A DNA stretch of 64,000 nt, from NCBI GenBank assembly GCA_018398575.1, contig JAGTXZ010000002.1:1614501-1678500 (forward strand), given 5' to 3'. This DNA comes from Ampelomyces quisqualis (taxonomy: Eukaryota; Ascomycota; Dothideomycetes; Pleosporales; Phaeosphaeriaceae). A program made the position numbers and the translations under genes. The notes beneath the pieces are model-generated. The model did not search any database, was not told the origin of the DNA, and saw nothing but the letters and a program-made list of their open reading frames with translations. Below, piece after piece: positions 54,559-64,000 of this stretch (positions are counted from its first letter, which is position 1; the number at the start of each line of letters is the position of its first letter).

Positions 54559-56312
54559 ATGCACGTTCACGATGTGCTCATCATCGGCGCTGGCCCAGCT
54601 GGGCTCGCTGCTGCTGCCAGACTACGCGAACACACGCCTTCGGCAACATTTACAGACGATGAACATCAACGCTATCACTGGATTAAGAAACATGGCCGGA
54701 AAATGAACATAAAAAACTACAAGACTCAGAAGGACTCCATACCAACACCTTCCTCAAGTTCCGATAACTCAGACTGTGGCTGTGACCACCCCACTACCAA
54801 CGATGAGCTAGATATGCTCATCGTAGATGCTGACGGTGTAGATTGGATGGCGAAATGGCACCGACTCTTCAAGACCTTCGGAATTGACTACTTGCGCAGC
54901 CCCATGTTCTTCCAAATCGATCCTGCGGATCGAGACGCCCTGTTAGCGTATACATATGAGAAGGAACGAGAGAAGGAACTCCAAGCACTTCCGGGCTGTG
55001 CGGGTAAAGAGGTCAGCAAGCATAAGAAGAAGAAGAGGTTACATACGAAAGGAAGGTTCTTGGGCCGAACACCGGATATCGACGAGAGGGATCGGAAGGA
55101 TTACTACGTGCCAAGTACCGGACTGTTTGCGGCACATTGTGAGGAAGTCATTCGGAGATACGGGTTGGGTCAAGAAATTTTGAGGCAAGAGAGGGTCGCG
55201 GACATCGAGTTCGATTCAATTGAGTCGTTCAAAGATACCGAGCATGATAGCGTCATGTCAAACGACGACCCAGAGGACGATGCGAAAGTCTTCCGAATCA
55301 CAACTGATCGCGGAATTTGCTTCGCTAGGGTCGTCATACTTGCTGTCGGCCCAGGGAATGCACCATGCATACCTTCACTACCGGGTCTACCCCAACCCTC
55401 GCCACACGAGGGTTATACACACGCCATGCAAATCAAACAATTTCCACCAGCACATGTCAAAGCCAAAATCGAGTCTCGCCGTCTAACACGGATGCTCATT
55501 GTTGGTGGCGGTCTGACCAGCATTCAGCTAGCAGACCTTGCTATCAAACGCGGTGTAAGTAAAGTCTGGCAATTGATGCGAGGCGACCTGAAGGTCAAGT
55601 ACTTCGACGTGGACTTGGACTGGGTAGGCAAATTTCGAAATTTTAAGCAAGCGGAATTCTGGACCGCGGATACAGACCAAGGTAAGCCACGGTCTTTGAA
55701 CGAATGACTTGCTCGTGGCTTACACTCGTAGAACGTTTCGAAATGCTTACTCAAGCCCGCAATGGAGGCAGCATGACGCCACGGTATCGCAAGATCCTCG
55801 ATGCGCATGTAGCAAGTGGGAAGATTTCCTTGCATACTCACACAACGCTGCAATCGGTGTGTTGGGACACGGAATCGAAGACGTGGAGTGCAGTCACTTC
55901 AGCACCGGAATTGTCACTACCGCGATTAGATTACGTTGTCTTTGCGACAGGCATACAGTCCAACATCGAGACAATTCCTTTCATGCAGACCATTCAAGAT
56001 CAACATCCGATCGAGACGATTGGCGGATTACCTTGTTTGAACGATGATTTGATGTGGAACGATGATGTCCCGCTCTTCATCACTGGCAGGCTAGCTGGGC
56101 TACGCTTGGGGCCCGGCGCGCCGAATCTTGTGGGTGCAAGGATTGGAGCGGAACGCATTGCTTGGAATGTGGAAGATGTTTTGAAGAAGATGGGTAGGCT
56201 TCTACATGGTGGCGAAGGGGGTGAGGAGTCTGATAGTGGTGATGAGAAGATGAAAGCGTATGCGGCTGCGAGGGATAATCGCTTTGACAGCTTGGTGGGC
56301 ATCGACGAATAA
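54559..56312 (+). CDS. FAD-dependent oxidoreductase (flavin monooxygenase-like)
   Basis: Exons 54559-55681 and 55732-56312; intron 55682-55731, phase 1; 567 aa. The N-terminal dinucleotide fold is explicit (VLIIGAGPAGLAAAARL), followed by a segment matching flavin N-hydroxylating enzymes in layout: WHRLFKTFGIDYLRSPMFFQ, ADRDALLAYTY. The region after VVILAVGPGNAP and MLIVGGGLTSIQLADLAI is the NADPH-binding fold, and DYVVFATGIQSNI is the ATG motif seen in ornithine and lysine N-monooxygenases. The C-terminus has LFITGRLAGLRLGPGAPNLVGARIGAERI. Only 262 bp separate it from the rhodopsin-like gene, on the same strand. Substrate unknown. The start at 54559 immediately precedes the FAD motif; the frame before it has no ATG. 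Confidence 0.86.
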
Positions 56313-57518
56313 TGAGCAGCAGGGACTGACATATGCGCTGCAAAATCCGGCAGATTCAAGATGATTGTATTAGTATTTTCCATCGAATCTTGAGGCGTGC
56401 TGAGCTCCGGAGTTTTGGGACAACCTTGGTGAGTTTAAGACTCGTTTGGTTGACCGCAGTTCACTGAATAGTGAACGTTGAGAAATCGAGCTTAGAGAAG
56501 CAGCCTGTTAGGAGTGTACAGACTATGTGCAGCCTAAATAAAACAAAATATAAGCAATCTAGGACAGCTACAGGGAATTGTCAAGCCGAAAGTCTCACTT
56601 ACAGAGCTGATCAAAAATTTCCCGTCCAACATGGCATAAACATGACCTTTTGCAATCGCGCTGCTGCTACGAGTGACTTTCAGCCATTGACTTAACTAAG
56701 CAATCTGTGCTTCCACGGTTCATCCAGTGAAGTCTGACCTGCTTCTGCAGCTCATGCTGGAAGAAGCGAGTATTTTCGGTGCTGGCGAAGATTTCGACTT
56801 GCCAGGCACGGCTTAGTCTCGAGGTGATGACGGGCTGCCGAAGGACCTGAAGTAAACACTAACTACATGAATCAATTTGTATAAAAGCCAACGCGTGAAA
56901 AAAAATGTAAAGCTCAATAGTCGAGACCTCGATCCAATTGCCCTTACGCGTGCCTCGCAGCTTGGGAAGAAGCCATTGCAATGGAGTACACCGTATTTCG
57001 CGCGGCGACAGGTACAAGATCCGCTACAGACGCGTGCTGGTCGCAATTGAGGACGCGTAGGAAAGAGATACGGCGTGCGCTGATGTTGCCAGTGCCAGTA
57101 CCGGTACCGGTAGTCGAGGGGCCATCGTTCGAGCTACGGAGAAAGGGCAACCAGCAATCGTTAGCAGTCGGGAATGATGTTAACAATCACATTCTTTTAT
57201 AGGTTCTTCGCAAACTTCTCGAGGTGAAGGAGTCGCGTCATGCGTTCGATTCAAAACTCGGGTGCACGGCCTCTGACGTCAGCTGGAAGTACCAACCCAA
57301 ATCCTATCGCAACTACTTTTTCTCTCTTCGTCCGCCACCGTGCTCGTGTCAATAGACATTTGCTGTTTGGAGTGCAGGAGACAATCTCGGGCCATATCGT
57401 ACGGGCTCACTATTTGCTCGGCTATCGGCAACCCGCGTCGAGCTCGCATCTTTTCGCGCCAACGGGTTCGGAACCATCAACAAGACACCATCGATTCATC
57501 TGTGAAGTTGGAGACTCA
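56313..57518. other. Intergenic between FAD oxidoreductase and mitochondrial carrier
   Basis: 1.2 kb. Only short frames (one of 73 codons at 56981-57202 with a VPVPVP run) and no family signal. Probably promoter and 3' sequence. Confidence 0.5.
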
Positions 57519-58729
57519 ATGGTTTCAGACACAAATGTGTGTGCTTCTCCGAGGCGCATAGAATTGTGCTGACACTTTTCAGGATCAGATCACACCTGCC
57601 ATAGTGTCGCTTGCGGCTGGAGGAATTGCTGGCGGTGTAGAAGGTTTTCTCTCTGTATGTAGGAGCTTCGTATTGAGCAATTGATCGCGTGACTGACCAC
57701 TCCGGCAGTATCCATTGGAGTTTGCGAAGACCAGAGTGCAACTGAGGCAGGAGAAAGGTGTACCGACTCCACGGAACCCTTTTACGGTTGTTACACAGGT
57801 TTACCAAAAAGAGGGTATCCGTGCGTGTTACAAGGGCTGCGGTCCTCTTGTTCTAGTGGGTTGCTACTCTTTTACTTTGTCGTTTTCTCCTCCGTTCTTC
57901 CATTTTCATTTTATTTCGGCGATTATTGTCAGGGGAAGAATGTGACAACGGCGGTTGGTGGTTAGAGGAAACGCTTCATGGTACATGTGTACATGCATTA
58001 AGACCAACGCGTAACATAGGGCTCTGTCGGAAAAGATGGCGTCCGATTTCTCTTCTTCGATCAGATCAAGGAGGCTTTCGCCGATCCAGAGACTGGTTCA
58101 CTCACGCCTGTCCGGAACCTTCTGGCAGGCATGACGGCTGGAATAGCAGCCTCTGTGACCGCTGTAACTCCGTCTGAGCGGATCAAAACCGCATTGATAG
58201 ACGATGCGCGACATGACAAGCGCTTTCGTTCAGGCTGGCATGCGACTACGACGATCTGGAAAGAAGATGGTATTGTAGGCTTGTATCGCGGATTGGCTGG
58301 TTCGACTTTGAAGCAAGCATCGGCAACAGCCTTTCGCATGGGCACATATAACGTTCTAAAAGGTATTTCCAGTTGGTACATAATGAAGACTTACTGTTTA
58401 ACGAGATACTAGACTTTGAAAAGAAAAGTGACATCAAGCAAGACACGATGATCAACTTTGCGAACGGATCTGTTGCTGGCGTAGTCACGACTTTGACCAC
58501 TCAACCCTTCGACGTTATCAAAACACGAAGCCAAACTGCGGTAGGCGCAAGTACAGCTGAAGCAACCAAAAGTATTCTACTCGACTATGGAATCAAGGGC
58601 TTGTGGAAAGGCACAACGATGAGGTTGGGACGAACTGTGTTCAGCGGAGGAATTTTGTTTACGAGCTACGAAGCCGCTGTCAAGCTCATTATGCCGTTCT
58701 ACGGCGGGCATGGTAACTTTCTGTACTGA
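57519..58729 (+). CDS. Mitochondrial carrier, tricarboxylate (citrate) transporter type
   Basis: Inner-membrane solute carrier resembling Ctp1. Exons 57519-57536, 57583-57654, 57709-57855, 58020-58362 and 58413-58729; 298 aa, the usual length. The three carrier repeats each keep their PxE/DxxK/R signature: YPLEFAKTRVQL, TPSERIKTALID and QPFDVIKTRSQT. Other landmarks: SLAAGGIAGGVEGFLS, GIRACYKGCGPLVL joined to GSVGKDGVRFLFFDQIK, IVGLYRGLAGSTLKQASA, KGLWKGTTMRLGRTVFSGG. Intron 3 (164 nt) has a poor branch site, but splicing there aligns spacing with Ctp1 (G-6-VRF) and removes several stops. The 6-codon first exon (MVSDTN) is inferred from an in-phase donor. The three signatures and the C-terminal half are secure. 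Confidence 0.88.
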
Positions 58730-58752
58730 CACCCCGATGCTAGGCTGCAAAT

Positions 58753-61700
58753 TCAGCCCATTGCATCGTATTCATCGATCACGCTGGTTGGCTTTACGAA
58801 TTTGCCAATCGGCCTGTACTCTAGATGATTCAATCCAAAGGCATTAGGCCCACCGAGCTCAATGCCTCGAGGACTTGTCCACCTTTCGCTAGCATTAAAA
58901 CCAAGGACATGTACTAGCAAGCCGTACCGGTACTCTGGCGTGCCGATTGCTTCACCGTTCTGAGCGTCGATGATTGAGATCAGGTCAGGAACTATCGCCA
59001 GCATGTCTTCGTTCTTCTCCTTTCCTGTCTCGCTGTCGCCACCATCGGTTATGCGTATTGCTGCAATATTTTCGTTTTTGAACGGCACTTTGATCTTGCC
59101 AGTGTATGGCGCATCTGCCCCTTCGATGATGACCTCACCGTACACATGGCCCATGTGTAGCTTGCGCTCCACGCCCACGATCTTGCCTTTGAACAGAACA
59201 CGTCCTGATTCAGAACCGCCCACAGCGTCAATAATGGACTCGGCTACGTTGTCGATTCTGTTTCCTTTCCTAGCCCGTGCGACTTCGCGGCCGATACGCC
59301 ACGAGAGAGAAATGGTATGTTCGACTGCCCACCGCCTCGTCTCGGCGCCTGTAACAGGGGCGTCCGCTGTCCCAACGGCACTACCCATGTGACTTAATGC
59401 AGCTCTTATGACTTGTTCGACTTTGAGGTCGCTCGTTGCGCTGCCCATGTACAATGTGTTACCATTGCCATCTGCAACGGCTACAGGAGCGAAGATGATC
59501 TCACGTTCACCGAAAACAACTGGTGTTGTTTGCCACTTCGTAGGATATGCACGACCCATCCAATCGCCGTCTACACAGGGTACGTTCATGTTTGAGGACG
59601 ACCCAAGGACCAGGCCTTGCAAACCATTGGAGCCGCCAATCTCCAATGGGATGATGTGCGTTGCACGACCACCCTTGAACAAGTCGTAGAGATGGTTCTG
59701 AGCGTCCATCATCTCGTCCGCTGATAGCTTCTCGATACCGACTGTTGGACTGCCCGCGCCTCCACCGCAGCCTACTCGATCGTCATCCTTGAGGTCGTCT
59801 GGACTGATCACGCGTACTGTTCCCCCGGATCTAAGTATTCCGCGTACTCGTAGCATAGTAGAGTATGGTGACCCTCCACCGCCTGTTCCCAAGATGTAGC
59901 AGCCAATGGTGATCCAGTCAAGGTCTATTTCTGATATCCACCATTGCCTCTTTACGACCCTCGGTACATAGGCTTCAATGTCCACGTCCGATGTCACATC
60001 CTCTTTAACATGTTTATCCCCAGATGTCGAGGCTGATACGGCATCTTGAGAATGTTTTGATTGGATTGATGAGTCGTCTTCGTCTTTTGTGACACTAAGA
60101 TCCGCAAAGTCGCTCGATCTTGCAAAGTCGAAGTCTCCAGCCGCCCTTACGATAAAGCGCGCTTGATTTGAGACGTATTGCAACGGCAGATCCTCAACCT
60201 CGGCGATCTGAACCGATTCCGGCAAGGCTCCGGCTTCGATCGTTCTTTGCTTTGCTGCTTCACATATCTCTGCTAAAATCTCTTTCGATGTTTGCTTCTC
60301 TGTTGACTTCACAGTATCCACGACAGCGCTCACTCGCGCCATCGCGGCTCCTATTGCATTCGCCACACCTGACCATTGTGGTTTGATGACTTCCCTCGCA
60401 CCTTTAAGGGTGTCAGGGGCGATTACAGCACCACCACCAACAAGCAAGACACGCAGGTCTTCAGGCGCCGTTTTCATGGTATCGATGATGCGCTCGAGCA
60501 TGGTCTTGACTCCTTCTTGGAAAGCTTCGATATCTTTTTCGGTCAGCCTGCCTTGTGTTAGACCACGATCGCCAATATCGACCTCCGAATTCGTCGCAAC
60601 AATGTAATCCGTAGCTGTTGGGGTATCACCGCCAAAAACCAGCGCTTTCTCTGGCAGCTTGTAGCCAACGGATTCTGGGCCAATCTGTAGTCTGTCTTGT
60701 ATCCTCCTGACAAGGCTGCCGCCACCTAGGCCTATACTCTTGACATCTGGGTACGAGAAGTTCATTCTAACACCAGAGAGCTCTGAATAGGCTGCCTGCT
60801 GTCTTGGGAACCCGTTAGCAAGCAGTAAGCCCACGTCTGTCGTGGTGCCACCAATATCCACAACCATTACTGCCTCTCCTTTAGCTTGGTCGCCGATCAG
60901 GAAAGCCGCACCACGCATGCTGTTCGTGGGGCCAGACGAAAACGTGCGAATCGGTAGTCGGCTCGCTGCTTCTCCGCTGAGTATAGTTCCATCGTTCTGG
61001 GTGATGAACACGGGGCACTTGAGTCCAAGCTTCTTGATAGGATCCTGGAACGAGGCAATGGTCTTTCGGGCAAATGAAAGTATTGATGCGTTCAGTATAG
61101 CAGCGTTCTCGCGTTCAAGAAACCCAAGGTTCGCAACAGTCTTACTGAGAACCACATCAACTTGATCTCCTAGCTCGCGCTTGATTATCTCTGCAGCCCT
61201 TTCCTCCTGTCTCTCCAGGGTGTCCATTGGGCTGAAAACACTGTTGACGACAACACTTCTGATATTCTTCTCTTTAATCAGTTTGCATTGATCCAAAATC
61301 TCCTCTTCATTGATCTCGGAGATGAGGCTGCCGTCGATTTCGAGTCCTCCCTTGACGAGCGCATAATGGCCCACGATGATCTTCCGTAGCGAAGCGGGCC
61401 AATCTACGCCGGGCGGAGCATGTCTACTGAACGGCCCAGACAAGCGAAGGATTGCAACTCTTGACAAGCGTGTCGAGTCACGAGTAACGACTGCATTGAC
61501 GAAATGCGTTGTCCCTATTGTCACACTTGCTACTGAAGAGGGGTCCACAGAAGCCGATTTGAACATCGTCGTGATAGCGTTAGCGATGCCATGGCTCGGA
61601 TCTATCGTTGTAGGTGCTTTGTGCCTAGCTTCTAAATGAGCTCTACCCAAGAATGATATTAAGCTGTTGTCGCACTGCAAACATGGTGGTGCTTGCCGTG

Positions 61701-61956
61701 CCGAATTTGCGCTCCTTGCGACGTTATTGTGGACGGCCACCCTCACCGACAAGTTTTTGCATGATCTGAAAAAAGGAACATCCTTACCAAGCAATGATGC
61801 CACGGTCTTGCTCGTGTGACCTCTCAGGATCCATGATTACGCCATCTGTGTTAGTCCTATTCCACGAGTCAATCTTCGACCCCATAGCGTTTCGTTCGTT
61901 TCTGTAGCTTACCCGCCAACATCAACACCGATACGCAAGTTCCTTGATTCGACCAT
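58753..61956 (-). CDS. Hydantoinase/oxoprolinase-type enzyme fused to a DUF917-like domain
   Basis: ATP-dependent cyclic-amide hydrolase family (HyuA/oxoprolinase). Exons 61956-61913, 61856-61788 and 61624-58753; introns 61857-61912 and 61625-61787 (163 nt); 994 aa. The N-terminal actin-like ATPase signature VDVGG-TNTDGVI forms only after splicing, as does AWHKAPTTIDP. The first half has TIGTTHFVNAVV, INEEEILDQCK, FLERENAAILNASI, TQNDGTILS, FSSGPTNSMRGAAFL, VVDIGGTTTDVGLL and SIGLGGGSLVRR. The second half, from about residue 630, matches DUF917-type proteins: DWITIGCYILGTGGGGSPY, VGCGGGAGSPTV, PLEIGGSNGLQ, VDGDWMGRAYP. The fusion is familiar in fungi from memory. A naive reading frame begins at 61803 inside intron 2 and gives a wrong N-terminus. 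Convergent with the carrier gene, 23 bp apart. Confidence 0.93.
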
Positions 61957-62816
61957 GATGCTCCTAAACTTGCAAGGCGTTGTTCGCGACCGGATAAGTA
62001 TCTTGGGTTGGATAACGATGAAAAAGATCTGATAAGATTCTACGCAAAAGTGGGGTGCACGCTAGCGTTGTTCGGATGACTTCAAACCGATGGTTCCTTC
62101 TCCACTACATGAATGTATCAATCATCGCAACTTTGTTCATCAACTTGATGAACTGCTTCTATCTTGAGAAGTACTGAGGTGGCGCCAACTATCAGCTTGG
62201 TTGCTTTGCACTCAATCGGGACCCTTGAAAATATAACGACGCAGCTTGTGACCCCTCACTGTCGGATCCCATCAGCGTGCCGCCGATCTTCCGACGTAAC
62301 ATAGGCCAGATCCCTGTAGCACCATGCTCGACGTACATACTCGTGTAGCGTAGTATAGCTCAGATTTCCTGGAGTCACTTGCGGGGGGTGTTGAGATGCT
62401 TGGCGCTATAGGCCCTACCGCATCAAAGTCAGCCATTTTGATAGCCAGAGATATAAGGATTTCAATGTTTCTAAGACTCTGAAATGCCGCCAAATACTTA
62501 ACTTACGCTGTTCCCCGTGCCTATTTGCCTATAATATAACCTCAATCGCATGGTGTTAATTAACAGCCACATTTTAATACCTCGGCCAAGGTGTGGCAAA
62601 AAGCATGACTCCGAAACTACCAGTGCGCTTGAGCAGGCGGCTGTTATCCACCCTCGATATGTGTATAAGAAATCGCTGCCCACTTCGGCTGTTGACAGCC
62701 CAGGCACGTGACGAAACTCGACGCATAACCTGAGACTTGATACACCGTGCAGCAAAATAATGCCATTAACTTTTTCATATCGTCACATTGACACCTGAGG
62801 AAGAGCTTGTTAAGTC
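61957..62816. other. Intergenic, hydantoinase upstream region
   Basis: 860 bp between the hydantoinase start (-) and the permease relic (+). AT-richer than the genes; no gene recognised. Once probably a shared divergent promoter. Confidence 0.5.
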
Positions 62817-63673
62817 ATGGCACTGAGAGACAGTTTCCTCGGCGTGGAGAAGGGCGAACGACTGAAGGGCGATGATGCCAAACATGAGCAGACAGATGCT
62901 TCAAGTAACCACGACCTAATCCCGCTATCTCCAAACCTCCCGCCTTGGGATTTTTTCCACTTCTTTGAATTCTGGGCGATCGCGAGTCTGAACCTTGCGA
63001 ACCGGCAGACCCCCAGCATGTAATTTGTTAGGCCACAAGGCTCTCTAGCAACGGGTCAACATGACTGAGATTTCTCATAGCAATGAGACTTTCGGTGCCG
63101 CAAGCTATGCTTCTCATAGTTACAAGCGTTCCCGGTCTTCCTCGCGCAAATTACTGGTATAATTACTTGTGATTACTACCTTCTGCGGAAGCGATTCAGC
63201 GTATTACTTCTGGAAAGAAGTTAACTGGCGAGCCATACCTGCCTGGATATGTGACTCGGCACCCACCATCGCAGGGCTAATCATATCTGTCTGAGGCGAT
63301 GGTAATCCACCACGAGCTTTGCTCTAGCCTTACTACCCGCCCCACGAGGCGGCTCGTGGGGCGGGTATATGGCATTCTTGATCGGTCAGTACATCAGCTT
63401 TGCCATGATGTAATCGCGCCGACGATAACAACAGGCTTTTGTTTCAGTGCTATCGTATTCTACATTGTGAAATCGGTCATTCCGGTGGAGAACGTGGATC
63501 AAATTGAGTCTGTCGATCTACATGGTACTTTTACACCGGCAGACGCTCAAGGAGTAGGTGTAGATCCGCTTGAGGATGCATCATCAATTGAGTGCGCAGC
63601 AAGACGTACAGCGAGCGACAAGGAAATTTCCTCACACGGAGGAAAAGAAATTTCTGTGACCGGCCATGGTTAG
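62817..63673 (+). pseudogene. NCS1 nucleobase/hydantoin-type permease relic
   Basis: Remnant of an NCS1 (uracil/allantoin/hydantoin) transporter. The N-terminus is open at 62817-63023 and carries the family opening (RDSFLGVEKGERLKGDDAK, then DLIPLSPNLPPWDFFHFFEFW). After a gap lacking most membrane helices, C-terminal pieces appear in shifting frames: FPVFLAQITGIITCDYYLLRKR (about 63110-63190), WKEVNWRAIPAWICDSAP and IAGLIIS (about 63210-63290), GDGNPPRALL and YMAFLIGQYISFA (to about 63405), then FSAIVFYIVKSVIPVENVDQ and LHGTFTPADAQ in the last open frame. In-frame stops, at least two frameshifts, a large internal loss and a 32-bp insertion show it is dead. Confidence 0.85.
63334..63367. repeat. 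Perfect 15-bp inverted repeat inside the permease relic
   Basis: Arms TACCCGCCCCACGAG (63334-63348) and CTCGTGGGGCGGGTA (63353-63367) with loop GCGG. It sits between the codons for PY and YMAF; removing the 30-bp core plus one flanking TA rejoins the permease frame, so it looks like an insertion with TA duplication. Confidence 0.9.
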
Positions 63674-64000
63674 CTAGCTCTCTTTGTCACACTCACATGG
63701 CTACATAACTCCCACGTCGATCGCAGATGACGCGGCGTCTTCTTGTTTTTGGAGTCAAGCTCCTGGGTGCCCGGAATTTGTCTGAATGGGACGATTTGGT
63801 ATTCTCCCTGTGGAACCTTCACAGTAGTTGACTATGACCAAAGTCGGCGCTTTGTGATACGATTCGAGACCATGAAGTCCCTATTCTTCCACATTCATCC
63901 CCTCTCTTGCTTTGTTTTTGACAACCACTGTGCTCCTGTGCATCACATGAAGGATCCACATCTAATAGTAGGTAGCTCGATGACCATCGATTCTGCTCCA
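63674..64000. other. Right window end
   Basis: 327 bp after the permease relic with no recognised feature. Confidence 0.5.

Noticed and set aside
61625..61803. Alternative N-terminus of the hydantoinase from 61803
   Set aside because: This part is the open end of a 163-nt intron; splicing restores the ATPase motif VDVGGTNTDG from upstream exons.
1..64000. CRISPR arrays, bacterial operons, riboswitches, insertion sequences
   Set aside because: None seen; the window is eukaryotic nuclear DNA with spliceosomal introns. No intact transposon open frame was recognised either.

Overview
The window is nuclear DNA from a filamentous ascomycete (Pezizomycotina). Genes are dense and split by many introns, mostly 44-70 nt, with GT(A/G)NGT donors, CTAAC/CTGAC-like branch points and CAG/TAG acceptors. 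Gene content and intron style fit a Dothideomycete, but the sequence alone does not fix genus or order. I rebuilt gene models by joining open reading frames at splice sites whose phases agree and checking the products against remembered protein families. No database search was run.

1-47.6 kb is ordinary euchromatin full of conserved genes: calnexin (3' part), methylmalonate-semialdehyde dehydrogenase, a DUF2406-type protein, VMA21, a Fun30/SMARCAD1-type remodeler, a thioredoxin-fold protein with a charged tail, a bZIP factor, a Kv-beta-type aldo-keto reductase, a secreted protein of unknown function, a RING-like protein, SF3B1/Hsh155, a 2EXR-type protein with 27-bp coding repeats, SDC1/Dpy-30, ribosomal protein S13, TOS1, PEX13, a UBE2W-type E2, the ribosome-associated Hsp70 SSB, VPS33, VTA1 and an ER protein disulfide isomerase. 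Secretory and endomembrane functions recur (calnexin, PDI, VMA21, VPS33, VTA1, PEX13, TOS1). Several genes share short divergent promoters (VMA21/Fun30, VTA1/PDI).

47.6-53 kb is gene-poor. Its clear feature is a minus-strand tRNA-Ala(CGC) gene at 49729-49870, interrupted twice. An 18-nt intron lies at the normal 37/38 position. A 52-nt insertion between positions 26 and 27 has GTAAGT, CTAAC and CAG, like a spliceosomal intron. Acceptor stem, G3-U70 pair, anticodon stem, T arm, discriminator A and T-run terminator are intact. This is the most unusual feature found.

53-64 kb looks accessory: a fungal rhodopsin-like (Pth11-type) membrane protein, an FAD-dependent oxidoreductase, a citrate-type mitochondrial carrier, a large hydantoinase/oxoprolinase fused to a DUF917-like domain, and a decayed NCS1 (nucleobase/hydantoin-type) permease. 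The permease relic carries a 30-bp perfect hairpin flanked by TA. Hydantoinase plus NCS1 permease suggests a former uptake-and-hydrolysis unit for cyclic amides, with transport now lost at this locus (inference).
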